A stretch of 64,000 nucleotides of DNA from Stentor roeselii (taxonomy: Eukaryota; Ciliophora; Heterotrichea; Heterotrichida; Stentoridae). The stretch spans positions 62,001-126,000 of the forward strand of contig RSEH01000123.1 of assembly GCA_006503475.1 (NCBI GenBank), read 5' to 3'. Shown here piece by piece: positions 1 through 8,421 of the stretch. Position numbers and translations under genes: made by a program. Under the pieces are notes generated by a model. That model searched no databases and was not told the DNA's origin. It saw only the letters and a list, made by a program, of their open reading frames with translations. Position 1 is the stretch's first letter. Every line of letters begins with the position of its first letter.

Positions 1-250
1 CTTGGACTTTGATGTCGTTTGACTCTGTTACGATTGTCCAGTCATCAGCATTGAGGTAGTCACAGACTTGGTTGAAATAATCAAGCTCGGATTTGTATCG
101 GATGTATTCTGGAAAATCAAGACTACGACGCACTTTTGGCTTTTGCTGGATAAAGGATTGGAACTCGGTGTGAAGTTTTAGCATTGATAGGTTGTCACAG
201 GAATGGAATGCTTTTTTGAAGTCTGAAATCAGTTGTTCTATGCCTTCCAT
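1..250 (-). CDS. START-domain-like protein, N-terminal part (runs off left edge)
   Basis: An open frame runs leftwards from an ATG at 248-250 to the window edge, giving the first 83 residues of a longer protein. It starts MEGIEQLISDFKKAFHSCDN and reaches a segment reading DDWTIVTESNDIKVQ. That segment resembles the first strand of START lipid-binding domains, where a Trp-containing strand is followed by a short 'dgvkv' turn. The preceding 65 residues are helical and charged. Function is inferred from that one short segment, so START family membership is tentative. The gene is divergent from the TBC gene at 445, with about 195 bp of AT-rich DNA between the two starts. Confidence 0.45.
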   Translation of the reverse strand, partial: MEGIEQLISDFKKAFHSCDNLSMLKLHTEFQSFIQQKPKVRRSLDFPEYIRYKSELDYFNQVCDYLNADDWTIVTESNDIKVQ

Positions 251-444
251 TTTATTTAACATGAGTAAATAAGGATTTTTATCAGGGGAGATTATTTTAT
301 CCAAATTAAATAAGGGTTATGAAGGAAATGTTTGAAGGTATTGACTTATCTGTTTTGGATTAAACTATTTTCCTTAATAAAGAAAAAAAATTTTAATTTG
401 TTTAGACCTGTGTTAATTATTATCTCAGAATAAACTTATAGCTA

Positions 445-1416
445 ATGGGAAGCTGCACAACTCGTGAGCATTCATCAAGTCTCAACCCAGGCTTCTGTCT
501 TCAAAACCTCGACCTTGCCCTTCTAAAGTCCCACAACGACTACAGCCAGTATCAAGCTTACCAAAAGTTCTTATCAGTCCACTGGAAGTCCTTCAAATCT
601 CCTCCATCCCAGCAAGACTCTCTCTCAATTCCAGACTTCCACGAAATGATTCGAAAGTAATGAAAACTCAGAGGTGTTCCAGACAGTCTAGTCCTAAAAG
701 TGATCAGAAGTTTATTCGTGATGGATTCACAAAAGGCAGAAATAGTTTACAAAGACATTCAAAAGAACTTCCCAGAGACGAGTCAGTTTTCAACAGAGTC
801 TCTTTCATACCTGGACTCTCTCTACGAGGCAAGTTTCTGTCTTACAGAAGCAGCTCAATACTCCACAAAGCGAATTGTGTTTTTCTTGAATTTTATTTTG
901 AACACATCAAGTCTGAAGTATCTTCCTAAAATAGTTCAAAGCTTGCTCTGGTATCTCGAAGAAGCTGAAGTTTTTTATTTAATTGTTGGAATGGTCAAAC
1001 AAGACGTGGAAAAAATTGGGTGTTTGGCGAATCCAGATGTTTTTTCATCTCAACAGAAGTATTTTTTGAATTCTGAGGAAATTTGGAGGATTTCTGAAAG
1101 AATTGCTCGCGTTTTAACTAGACAAGAAGGAAGTTATGAGCTTGTAACTCGAGTTGTGGTTGATTTGATTGAGAATTTTGCTGTTGGACTACTGCCGATG
1201 ATTTATTATCCTTTCCTGATGTGCAATTTTCTATTAGATCGTGCGGATTCTCTGATGAAACTCGCATTTTCTGTATTTTCTTGCATTCAACTCGCAGATC
1301 TTCACACCCAGGAGCAGGTTCGGCAGCAGCTGGTTGAAAAATTTAATTATTCTCGCTTTATTGAAACTTTTCTTAGAACAAGTCCAGGCGAAATGCAGGA
1401 AACTTTGAAAAAATAG
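445..1416 (+). CDS. TBC (RabGAP-like) domain protein with N-myristoylation motif
   Basis: Two exons (445-656 and 672-1416) joined by a 15-nt intron give 318 residues. Removing the intron restores DFHEMIRKGVPDSLVLKVIRS, the opening motif of TBC domains, in which a G-[IV]-P-x-x-[LR] turn precedes the first helices. The rest is helical and fits a divergent TBC fold: FFLNFIL, then LPMIYYPFLMCNFLLD near the C-terminus. I do not see the catalytic IxxDxxR and YxQ fingers of active RabGAPs, so GAP activity is doubtful. The protein begins MGSCTT: Gly2 with Ser6-like context fits N-myristoylation, and Cys4 could be palmitoylated, so membrane attachment is likely. The start is the first ATG after an AT-rich leader. 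Confidence 0.72.
657..671 (+). other. 15-nt intron in the TBC gene
   Basis: The sequence is GTAATGAAAACTCAG. It lies in phase 2 (CGA AA|A GGT). Retention creates an in-frame TAA at its start; removal restores the TBC GVPDSL motif. Confidence 0.9.
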
Positions 1417-1438
1417 CAATATTTACATTATTGTTTAA

Positions 1439-2077
1439 CTATTCTAGTTTTTTCTCGCATTTGGTTATTCTTTTTTTTTTAAGTTTTGTGAAATTCGGGA
1501 TTTCTACGTCGTCTTTGCCTTTTCTTCTTTCGGATACACCTTTGCTGCAGTCGAGGCAGATTCGAACTAGGTCTTTGTATGTTAACTCGGGAAGGGTGGA
1601 CCGGAAAGGAGAGCATTTATCGCAAATGCACCTTCCACACTTCCTGCAGTGATGTTTTCGAAGAAACATTCCAAAGGCTTTTCCGCAGGTTTGACAAAGA
1701 TTTGATCTTTTCCATTTGAACTTTAGAAGGTTTCTTAGTGACTTTTTCCAGTGTTTGAAGTCTTGAGTGTCTTTTGACTTAATTTTCCAAGTCCTTATCA
1801 TTTCTGACTTTTGACAATTGAACTGAATCGTGAATATCAAGTCTTCTGGTTGTTCATTTATAATCTGAAAATCGCTGTCAATTAGAATTTCTTCTGGATC
1901 GTTTTCCCCGCTGGACACCAGGATCTGATTTTCTGTGTAGCGAAAGGTTCGGCTAGTCCAGAGCTTGCAAGGGCTTGAACAAGGGCTGTTGGGGAAAGCA
2001 CGGGTTTCGATTTCCAGCACTTCGAATCCGTATTCGATTGAATAGGATTCATGATTTGACTTAGGCGAATTACCCAT
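1439..2077 (-). CDS. PH-like plus FYVE zinc-finger protein
   Basis: This 212-residue protein has a C-terminal FYVE-type zinc finger. Eight zinc-ligand cysteines are visible at about 128, 131, 144, 147, 152, 155, 174 and 177, and the basic patch RKHHCRKCG matches the (R/K)(R/K)HHCRxCG signature that binds phosphatidylinositol 3-phosphate. The upstream WxxD element of classical FYVE domains is absent, so lipid specificity could differ. Residues about 40-115 (ending FKHWKKSLRNLLK) look like a PH-type fold with its C-terminal helix. The N-terminus MGNSPK fits an N-myristoylation signal. The expected role is endosomal or phagosomal membrane recruitment. The gene converges on the TBC gene with a 22-bp gap. 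Confidence 0.85.
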   Translation of the reverse strand: MGNSPKSNHESYSIEYGFEVLEIETRAFPNSPCSSPCKLWTSRTFRYTENQILVSSGENDPEEILIDSDFQIINEQPEDLIFTIQFNCQKSEMIRTWKIKSKDTQDFKHWKKSLRNLLKFKWKRSNLCQTCGKAFGMFLRKHHCRKCGRCICDKCSPFRSTLPELTYKDLVRICLDCSKGVSERRKGKDDVEIPNFTKLKKKRITKCEKKLE

Positions 2078-3241
2078 TATTTATTGGATAGGATTATTTG
2101 ATTTAAACTATTATTAGGAATGGCAATATTTGAAAGGATTTTGAAGAATTATTTTTTTTTTAGTAGAACTGACAAGGATAGGTATAATTAAATTGAAAAT
2201 TGTTGAAGGGCAGGCTTAGGGGATTAGCTTTTTGAAAGTGATGATTTTTAATATCGATAGAAAGGTGAGATTTGCTTGATTCAAGAAATATTTATTATAA
2301 TATGGTTAAATTATTATTTCTTCTCTTAATATACAAAGTGGTAAGTCGATTAAGTGTGCTTATTTTATAAGTATTCTAAAAATTTATATACTTGAACAAC
2401 AGATTATTTATATTTAAAGACAATATCTCATAAACCTAACTAATCATCTTCATATGTATAACAATAATATTACAAAGAATTTTGTAAATCAAACCATTTC
2501 ATCGAAAATCTTTGAACAACACAATCATAAAGTAAACATTTAACAATTTAGTCGAATTTCAACAATAGATAAAAAATTCTCGATAGAGTTTACTTTAGAA
2601 TTTTTTTAAAAATATTATAAATAGAGTTGTTAACTAATTATGGTCTTTTAATGTTTTGAGATTTAGAATTCTGAAATCGATTGGGTTTTGCAATGAAATA
2701 TCATTAATTTTATGTGATCTTACAAATTCTTTTGAATTCAGATAATCTTTTACTTTGATTGAGTTTTACCATGCTAATCTCAAATCAAGTGATTCAATTT
2801 TATAGCTGATGCTGAGAAATAAAAGACAAAGTATTGAGTGCAACTTAGAATCTAGAGAGCGGACTACATGCAGTATTCTTTGCATTCTAATATACCTCTT
2901 TTTCTCATATGACCCAGATAATTACTGGAAGCTTTATGAACTCTTCATAGAAAAAATAAAAATTTATTCAGGAATGTTTAAACTAGTAAAATTACAATAA
3001 ATCATAGAAATAGACTTTACTAAAGGATTCATATCAGTACCCTTCGATCATCACTAGCAAATTATTAATCTGATTCAAATCAAATTTTAAAAAAATATTG
3101 TTCAAGCTCTAATATTGAATTTATTCAATCATATATCCTAGCTCAATTATTTCTTGTATTTACAAATTGATATCAAATCCTTAAATTTAAAATGAATATG
3201 AAGTTACCATAAGAATTAATATAACTAGTTAATTATTTTCG
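2078..3241. other. AT-rich intergenic region, no supported gene
   Basis: About 1.16 kb of strongly AT-rich DNA between the FYVE start and the end of the multi-pass membrane gene. Two short frames were noticed: a 22-residue hydrophobic one from 2302 (MVKLLFLLLIYKVV...) and a 63-residue one from 2809. Neither has similarity I recognise or a splice partner fitting the local 15-nt intron pattern. No tRNA-like promoter boxes or other structured RNA seen. Confidence 0.6.
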
Positions 3242-4228
3242 CTAATTTGTAAGCCAGTAGAGTAAATCTAATCCTTTCGAAATAATAACAATACTGAAAA
3301 CTAATGATAAATGATTACTTAAAATAAACGTAGCCCGATAATTATATTTCTCATAAATTGTTAGTAGAGAAAAAGGACATTGCAACCAAAAAATACTTAA
3401 ATGAGTTACTATTTGGTAATTCCCTTCTAAAATAAACACTGAAAATAATAAAACTGTAATATTTATAAAAACTAGAGCTAAAAAATACATTGCTGATGTA
3501 GGATGAGGCCAATTAAAAAAGTAAATCAAATTTACCTTGGGATGGTTCAATAGAATATTATTTCTCATTGAATCTTCCATTGAAATAAACAAACCAAAGT
3601 TTAAAGAAAATAAACATGCGCAGCAAAAAAGATAAGCAAAAAAGGGAAACACTATAGTCATCAAAAACATAAAATAATCTCTTTCTGGAGAAAAAAAGAA
3701 ACTAAGTCGGAGAATTATAAAAAAAGGGCCATAAAAGATGATATCAGACCAGAAGTAGGGAGTAAAATGGGCGATTTGATATTGGAAGACACATAAAGAA
3801 ACTTCGAATGCAAGAACATAAAGAAAGTTTTCATTAAATTCTAAAAGTTCTATGATAGAATAATGAAAATGTAGTAAGTCAATAAGTTCCTTCTCGTAAA
3901 TAAAAATTTGAAATTCCAGTAAGTATGTTAAAGAATCAAGTAGAGATAGTATAATGAATAATTTCCAATGAAATTCTGATAGTAAAATTAGCCTTGCTGT
4001 ACTCATGCAATATTCATACAGATCAAGAGCATTAAACTCTAAAAAGGCATAATAAAAGCTGATGCAAAAAGTAATGTTCAGGTATATTAAAAGTGAAGCC
4101 AAGATAAATGAAATAGGTTTGTATCTGGTCTCTAAAGCTGAAATCATTGAAATAACGCTTAGAAATACAAGTAGTAATATAATCAGAACACAACAAAAAT
4201 ATGTAACAAATTCCATTATTATAATCAT
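3242..4228 (-). CDS. multi-pass membrane protein of unknown function
   Basis: The 328-residue protein is dominated by about eight hydrophobic segments, for example FVTYFCCVLIILLLVFLSVI near the start, then FILASLLIYLNITFCISFYY, FFIILRLSFFF, FPFFAYLFCCACLFSLNF and FLALVFINITVLLFSVFIL. Short charged loops separate them. I do not recognise the family and see no transporter, receptor or channel signature. Two in-frame ATGs are close together (4226-4228 and 4214-4216); the second gives MEFVTYF and is an equally good start. The gene and its surroundings are clearly more AT-rich than neighbouring housekeeping genes, with AAA- and ATA-heavy codon use. This fits a weakly constrained or low-expression lineage-specific gene. 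Confidence 0.6.
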   Translation of the reverse strand: MIIIMEFVTYFCCVLIILLLVFLSVISMISALETRYKPISFILASLLIYLNITFCISFYYAFLEFNALDLYEYCMSTARLILLSEFHWKLFIILSLLDSLTYLLEFQIFIYEKELIDLLHFHYSIIELLEFNENFLYVLAFEVSLCVFQYQIAHFTPYFWSDIIFYGPFFIILRLSFFFSPERDYFMFLMTIVFPFFAYLFCCACLFSLNFGLFISMEDSMRNNILLNHPKVNLIYFFNWPHPTSAMYFLALVFINITVLLFSVFILEGNYQIVTHLSIFWLQCPFSLLTIYEKYNYRATFILSNHLSLVFSIVIISKGLDLLYWLTN

Positions 4229-4491
4229 ATTAAATTGTTTATTATTTATTCAAAATTCTTATAAGTATTTATCTTTTGAAAGAGAATCCAAAGGGTGATT
4301 TATGATTATTGATTTTTCGAACTGTTCAGCTCTTAAAAATGTGAAATCCGATTGATTATGCTTATGAAAAATATCAACTACTTCTACTAAACATCATAAT
4401 TTTTATTTTGAACAAATTTATGAAAGTAAACTGAATTTTTATAGACTTATTATTGAAAAAAATTATATTTACTCCTAAATTTGCTATCATA

Positions 4492-5550
4492 TTAATTAAT
4501 TAATCCTAATATCTTCTTAGCATACCACAAGCTTCCATGAACCCCAACCTCATAAAATTTCACCAAATAAATGGGTACATGACTAATAACATCCTCTCTC
4601 ACATGTCTCGGTTTGCTACAAACCGCCTTAAAAATTTCATCTTTCCTTTCAACCAATTTTTCAAAATTCTTAGAAATAACACCTCCAATAACATAAACCC
4701 CTCCCTTCGGCCGATACTGAGCAATACTATTCCCAATAGCATGTCCCAAAACATTAATCCAAACATTGACAGCCTTTTCACAAATGAGATCCTTTTTACC
4801 AAGTCCAAAAGTCATTAAATATTTCATTCGATTTTCAGGTCCATCCTTCCAAATATCATCAAACTGTTGATTGACAAGTTCAGGATATTTTTCCTTAAAA
4901 AAATCATACAAAAAAATCGCTCCAATGCCTCCAAGGCACATTTCATAATTCGCAGTTCCACAAGGCCTGAACTGTTCAAACTCATCATTCATGTAAATGA
5001 TTTCCTTTAAAAAACTAGAAATTTCCCATTCTTCTTGATTATGAGGTGCAAAATCAACAGCTCCTCCTTCACCTGCCCAGCAGATGTAGGAATGATCAGA
5101 GTAAGAAATAAAAGCTTCTCCATAACCTGTGCCTGGTCCTAAAACTACTTTGCATCCATGACCTTGGACTGAAGCTTCAGGGTTGATTTGATGAATGTCG
5201 GCTTCTGGAAGGTCTAAACACCCGTAGCCTGCTGCTTCGAAGTCATTCAAAAAGACAGCTTTTTCAATTGAAAACTTTACTTGGATATGAAGGCAACTTG
5301 AAGTTTTCGGACTCCAGTCATTGTTAGTGAAGCTTGTCTCGTCATCAACAACAGGACCCGCAACAGCAAAGACAGCGATTTTAACCCGATTCAATTGAAA
5401 AGTGATTTTTTCCAGGAGTCTATCAAAGTTTTCGAAATCCTGACACAAGAAACTTTCTTCTTTAAACGGGCAAAGATTTTGATTCTCAAGAGAAAAAACC
5501 TTAAACCTCGCATTAGTGCCTCCGATGTCTCCAACAATAACGAATTCCAT
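4492..5550 (-). CDS. glk: glucokinase, bacterial-type (Glk family)
   Basis: This 352-residue enzyme is predicted to phosphorylate glucose to glucose-6-phosphate with ATP at the start of glycolysis. It belongs to the bacterial Glk family, not the eukaryotic hexokinase family: residues 7-14 GDIGGTNA form the phosphate-binding loop. They are followed by VAGPV, FTNNDW, LNDFEAAGYG containing the catalytic Asp, GPGTGYGEAFI, EGGAVDFAPHNQEEWEI and a C-terminal GGVISKN. Its length is slightly above bacterial Glk (about 320) and like the group B glucokinases of several protists. No targeting peptide is seen, so it is probably cytosolic. The start is the only ATG before GDIGGTN. It is divergent from the gene at 5612 with about 60 bp between starts. 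Confidence 0.92.
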   Translation of the reverse strand: MEFVIVGDIGGTNARFKVFSLENQNLCPFKEESFLCQDFENFDRLLEKITFQLNRVKIAVFAVAGPVVDDETSFTNNDWSPKTSSCLHIQVKFSIEKAVFLNDFEAAGYGCLDLPEADIHQINPEASVQGHGCKVVLGPGTGYGEAFISYSDHSYICWAGEGGAVDFAPHNQEEWEISSFLKEIIYMNDEFEQFRPCGTANYEMCLGGIGAIFLYDFFKEKYPELVNQQFDDIWKDGPENRMKYLMTFGLGKKDLICEKAVNVWINVLGHAIGNSIAQYRPKGGVYVIGGVISKNFEKLVERKDEIFKAVCSKPRHVREDVISHVPIYLVKFYEVGVHGSLWYAKKILGLIN

Positions 5551-5611
5551 GATAAAGTAATTAGGTTTAATGATAATGGTGAGTATTTCAAGTTTTATCT
5601 ATTTCGCAGAG

Positions 5612-6424
5612 ATGTGCGAGAGGACGATTTCGAATTATCACTTGATTCTCAGCAACTTCCATTCATTAAACCTGCTGCTAGTGTACGTTGGTCTTGTTTT
5701 TATCCTGATAGCCCTCAGTCAGTCGCATAGAAAAGTGGAAGTGACACACATTAAAAAAACACTCACTCCCAAGCAACTTGAAGAAATCAAAGTGAAGATC
5801 AGAGCCCAGGCAAATGAATTAAAAGCGCAGGTTGAACTAATCAAATCAAAACTCATGCCAGGGCAGTCTCCTGAGTTTTTATCTAAAATAAACGAAGCGT
5901 ATTCAGAACTTGAAATCATTCAAAGTCTTCATAATCAGTTCAAAGATGAAATCATCGACTCACATCAAAAAATCATTGAAATCCTTTCAGGAAAACCAGA
6001 AACCTCATCAATTCCAGCCGAAAATCTAAAATCTGAAAACCCATTGAAAACCCCTGCGCCAGAAGTAAAAATCCCAGTAAAATATCCTGAAAATCCTGAA
6101 GAAATCGAAGAAATCCATAACAAAACCCGTAAAAACTCTGAAAATTCCGAAGAAAACTTGAAAAAACCATCAGAACCAAAAGACCCAGAAAAAACTCCTC
6201 CAAAAGAAGAGCCAAAGCAAGAAGAAAAGAAAGAGTCAAGACCAACTGATTTGAAGTCAGAAGTAAAAGCAGAGCCATTTAAGCCTAAAATATTTATGCC
6301 TCGTCCAGGTCCAGTAAGCATTCCCCGTCAAGTGCCGGTAATGCGAGGCAAGGTAGGAGTATCTTCCTCATCAGACCGTGCGAAATACTCAGCTCCAGCA
6401 GTAAAGAGTTCTCCATTCGGTTAG
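5612..6424 (+). CDS. single-pass membrane protein with Pro/Lys/Glu-rich tail
   Basis: From the ATG at 5612 the protein has 270 residues and starts MCERTISNYH. A single membrane segment follows (about 17-35, LNLLLVYVGLVFILIALS). Next comes a helical stretch with coiled-coil character (KQLEEIKVKIRAQANELKAQVELIKSKL). A disordered region rich in Pro, Glu and Lys (PEVKIPVKYPENPEEIEE, KPSEPKDPEKTPPKEEPKQ) leads to a basic C-terminus ending APAVKSSPFG. An upstream ATG at 5570 would add 14 residues but lies only 20 bp from the divergent glucokinase start, so 5612 is preferred. The family is not recognised; a membrane-anchored scaffold is a guess. COX10 begins 24 bp downstream. Confidence 0.65.
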   Translation: MCERTISNYHLILSNFHSLNLLLVYVGLVFILIALSQSHRKVEVTHIKKTLTPKQLEEIKVKIRAQANELKAQVELIKSKLMPGQSPEFLSKINEAYSELEIIQSLHNQFKDEIIDSHQKIIEILSGKPETSSIPAENLKSENPLKTPAPEVKIPVKYPENPEEIEEIHNKTRKNSENSEENLKKPSEPKDPEKTPPKEEPKQEEKKESRPTDLKSEVKAEPFKPKIFMPRPGPVSIPRQVPVMRGKVGVSSSSDRAKYSAPAVKSSPFG

Positions 6425-6448
6425 TAGATAATTTTCTAATAAAGTTGT

Positions 6449-7423
6449 ATGGCACTGAGTGACTTAAAGGTCATATTTAATTAGCAACTTACCAAAGCCT
6501 CTCTATCTTTGTACAACGCTGGAGTGGTAAGTCTGATGTACTTGTCCGGCTGTCCCTCTCCTACACTTCTCTCAACTGCAAGTGTTTTCACTGGCGCCCG
6601 TAACTGGTAAATAGTCTCAATGGCCTGCTCGACCCAAGTCATGAACCAAGTGATCGAGTCTCAACAGGACAAAATTATGAAAAGAACATCGAACCGCCCT
6701 GTGGCCAGTGGTCGTGTCTCTAAAATTCAAGGAAGTTGCTTGGCTGGACTCTTAGGAGCAGCATCTCTCGGGATCTTTTCCCAGTTCGGCACTTTAACCT
6801 GCATCACAGCTTCAGGCATTTGGCTCGGCTACATCGGACTCTATGTTCCTCTAAAAAAAATCACCAGGTTTAACACCCACGTGGGAGCCGTTGTTGGCGC
6901 TGCTCCTGCTTATCTTGGGTGGGTGACGGCAACTGGGACTTTTGCAGGTGTTGAGCCTTTACTTCTTGCTTCTCATATTTTTGCTTGGCAGTTTCCTCAT
7001 GTATATGGAATTGCTTGGACTTATAGGACTGATTTTTTGAATGTTGGATTTAAAATGATTACTGATGTTGACCCGGATGGGCGGAAGTCTTTTAATAGTG
7101 CACTTTTGGGGAATTTTGGACAACTTGCCACTGCTGCTGGACTTGTTATTACTGGAAGTATTCATCCTGTGTTTTTTTTGGCTGGTACTGCTTATTGTTT
7201 TGGAAGTGTTTTTGAAGCGCTTCAACAGTTTAAAAGTGTAAGAATTAAACAGTTTCCTAACTCTTTGACTGGAGCAAAGTTGATGATTAGTAGTTATAAG
7301 ACTATTGGGACTATGTTTTTGGTTATGATCTGCTCTTGGGTATATAAAACTCTTGGGGAAAAGTGGGCCTGGCAGAAGGAACAGACAAAGAAAGAAATCC
7401 GAAAGTACGAGCATTACAAATAA
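6449..7423 (+). CDS. COX10: protoheme IX farnesyltransferase (haem O synthase)
   Basis: Three exons (6449-6469, 6485-6599, 6615-7423) encode 314 residues. COX10 transfers a farnesyl group to haem B to make haem O for cytochrome c oxidase, in the inner mitochondrial membrane. The key prenyltransferase block reads NQVIESQQDKIMKRTSNRPVASGRVS, matching the NxxxDxxMxRTxxRP motif. A second block lies near WQFPHVYGIAWTYRTDFLNVGFKMITDVDP. Several membrane helices follow. Splicing restores KQLTKASLSLYNAGVVSLMYLSG and GALSMACSTQVMNQVIES, which are continuous with the family. The N-terminus MALSDLKQLTKASLS is short and has Lys, Ser and Leu, so it may act in mitochondrial import, though it is not a textbook presequence. 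Without the introns the first 57 residues would be missed. Confidence 0.93.
6470..6484 (+). other. 15-nt intron 1 in COX10
   Basis: GTCATATTTAATTAG, phase 0. It is the only intron here starting GTC. It ends in an in-frame TAG; removal joins SDLK to QLTKASLS. Confidence 0.82.
6600..6614 (+). other. 15-nt intron 2 in COX10
   Basis: GTAACTGGTAAATAG, phase 1. It contains an in-frame TAA if retained; removal yields GALSMACSTQVMNQ, which matches the COX10 catalytic helix. Confidence 0.9.
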
Positions 7424-7453
7424 ATAATCATGAAGATTAAGAAAATTCATCTA

Positions 7454-8407
7454 TTAGTGGTTTTTCCGAAGTATCGGGTACTCTGCCCTTAAATTCTTAG
7501 CCAAGTTAGTAACAGAAGGCGAAGGCCGTGTTCGTTCATTTGTAGTAGGCCTCCAAGGTACTTGTTCTGAAGGAGGCCTTCTCTTAGGGCTACTTAAAGG
7601 ATCCTCAATATATTCAGGGAACTTTCCAATAGTAGCACCAAGTTTCGAAGGATTTGCAGGATAAAACACTCGATCATGCTTGTAAATATTTAAACTCATA
7701 ACTTTCTGCATAGTCTTCTTCGGCATATTAGTCTCCCCATAAGTCTTCTGGTTATCAAAAAAGTTTTTCCCCGTCGGATTGGGAGGTTTAAAAGCATCAG
7801 CCTGCATTTTTGCCTTATTCCTTTTAAGCTCTTCCTGTTGCATCCTATGTTGCCTGTCATAAGCATCTGGTTCATATTCATATTCATGCCCACCAATCAG
7901 CAGTCCTGGGGTACTCATCGCTGTTCCAAGTCTCGCAGGTGAAGTGTAAAGGTTTTTCGGTTCAATCACAACAAGTCCATCAGGCCCGCGTCTTGATATT
8001 TTTTTGACGTTGTCAGCTGGAAGATGTTCATAAGAATTGTACTTTTCCTGAAGGGCGCCCCCAGGGCGCCAAACGACTTCAACCTTATCTGGTTTCGGTT
8101 TGGCTTTTCTAGAATTTTTTACTTCATTGTCACTTTTGTACTCTGGTAATGAGAAGTAAGTATCAGCTGTTTTTCCTCTTTTCGAAGGGCCGACTATGAA
8201 GTTTCTTGGTTTGGTTTCAACTAGGCCTTCTTTGTTTTTGTGACTAGCTGTCTTCACGAAGTAAGGCTTGTTTGAAATCGCGAGAGTTCCTGTATAAGAG
8301 AAAAGGCCGTATTTTTGATTACTTGCGTCGAATTTAGAATCGTCGAAGTACTGTTGACGTGACTCGGACAGCTGAGATTCTTCATTTCCAGTCCGTTTTT
8401 TTTTCAT
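7454..8407 (-). CDS. CFAP96: CFAP96/C4orf47-like ciliary protein (DUF4586 type)
   Basis: The 317-residue soluble protein matches the C4orf47/CFAP96 family by several short landmarks in order: YGLFSYTGTLAISNKPYF near the N-terminus, KPRNFIVGPSKRGKTADTYFS, then IEPKNLYTSPARLGTAMSTPG, and FKPPNPTGKNFFDNQKTYG. The vertebrate protein has the equivalent GLFSE..., PGKNLYTNPGKKGTGY and FKLNLHPRDYFDANPYF. The family is linked to cilia and centrosomes and is thought to sit on axonemal or centriolar microtubules. The protein is rich in Pro, Lys and Asn and has no membrane segment. The vertebrate C-terminal block with the conserved NPG/HP repeats is represented by IYKHDRVFYPANPSKLGATIGKFPEYIEDPL. It converges on COX10 with a 30-bp gap. 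Confidence 0.78.
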   Translation of the reverse strand: MKKKRTGNEESQLSESRQQYFDDSKFDASNQKYGLFSYTGTLAISNKPYFVKTASHKNKEGLVETKPRNFIVGPSKRGKTADTYFSLPEYKSDNEVKNSRKAKPKPDKVEVVWRPGGALQEKYNSYEHLPADNVKKISRRGPDGLVVIEPKNLYTSPARLGTAMSTPGLLIGGHEYEYEPDAYDRQHRMQQEELKRNKAKMQADAFKPPNPTGKNFFDNQKTYGETNMPKKTMQKVMSLNIYKHDRVFYPANPSKLGATIGKFPEYIEDPLSSPKRRPPSEQVPWRPTTNERTRPSPSVTNLAKNLRAEYPILRKNH

Positions 8408-8421
8408 TTATATTAGCCTAT

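Noticed and set aside
2302-2370. 22-codon hydrophobic frame resembling a signal peptide, followed by GTAAGT
   Set aside because: The sequence after GTAAGT has no AG at base 15 and no A at position 10, so it does not fit local introns; too short alone.
2809-3000. 63-codon frame in the AT-rich gap
   Set aside because: No recognised similarity, composition like the surrounding intergenic DNA, no splice partner.
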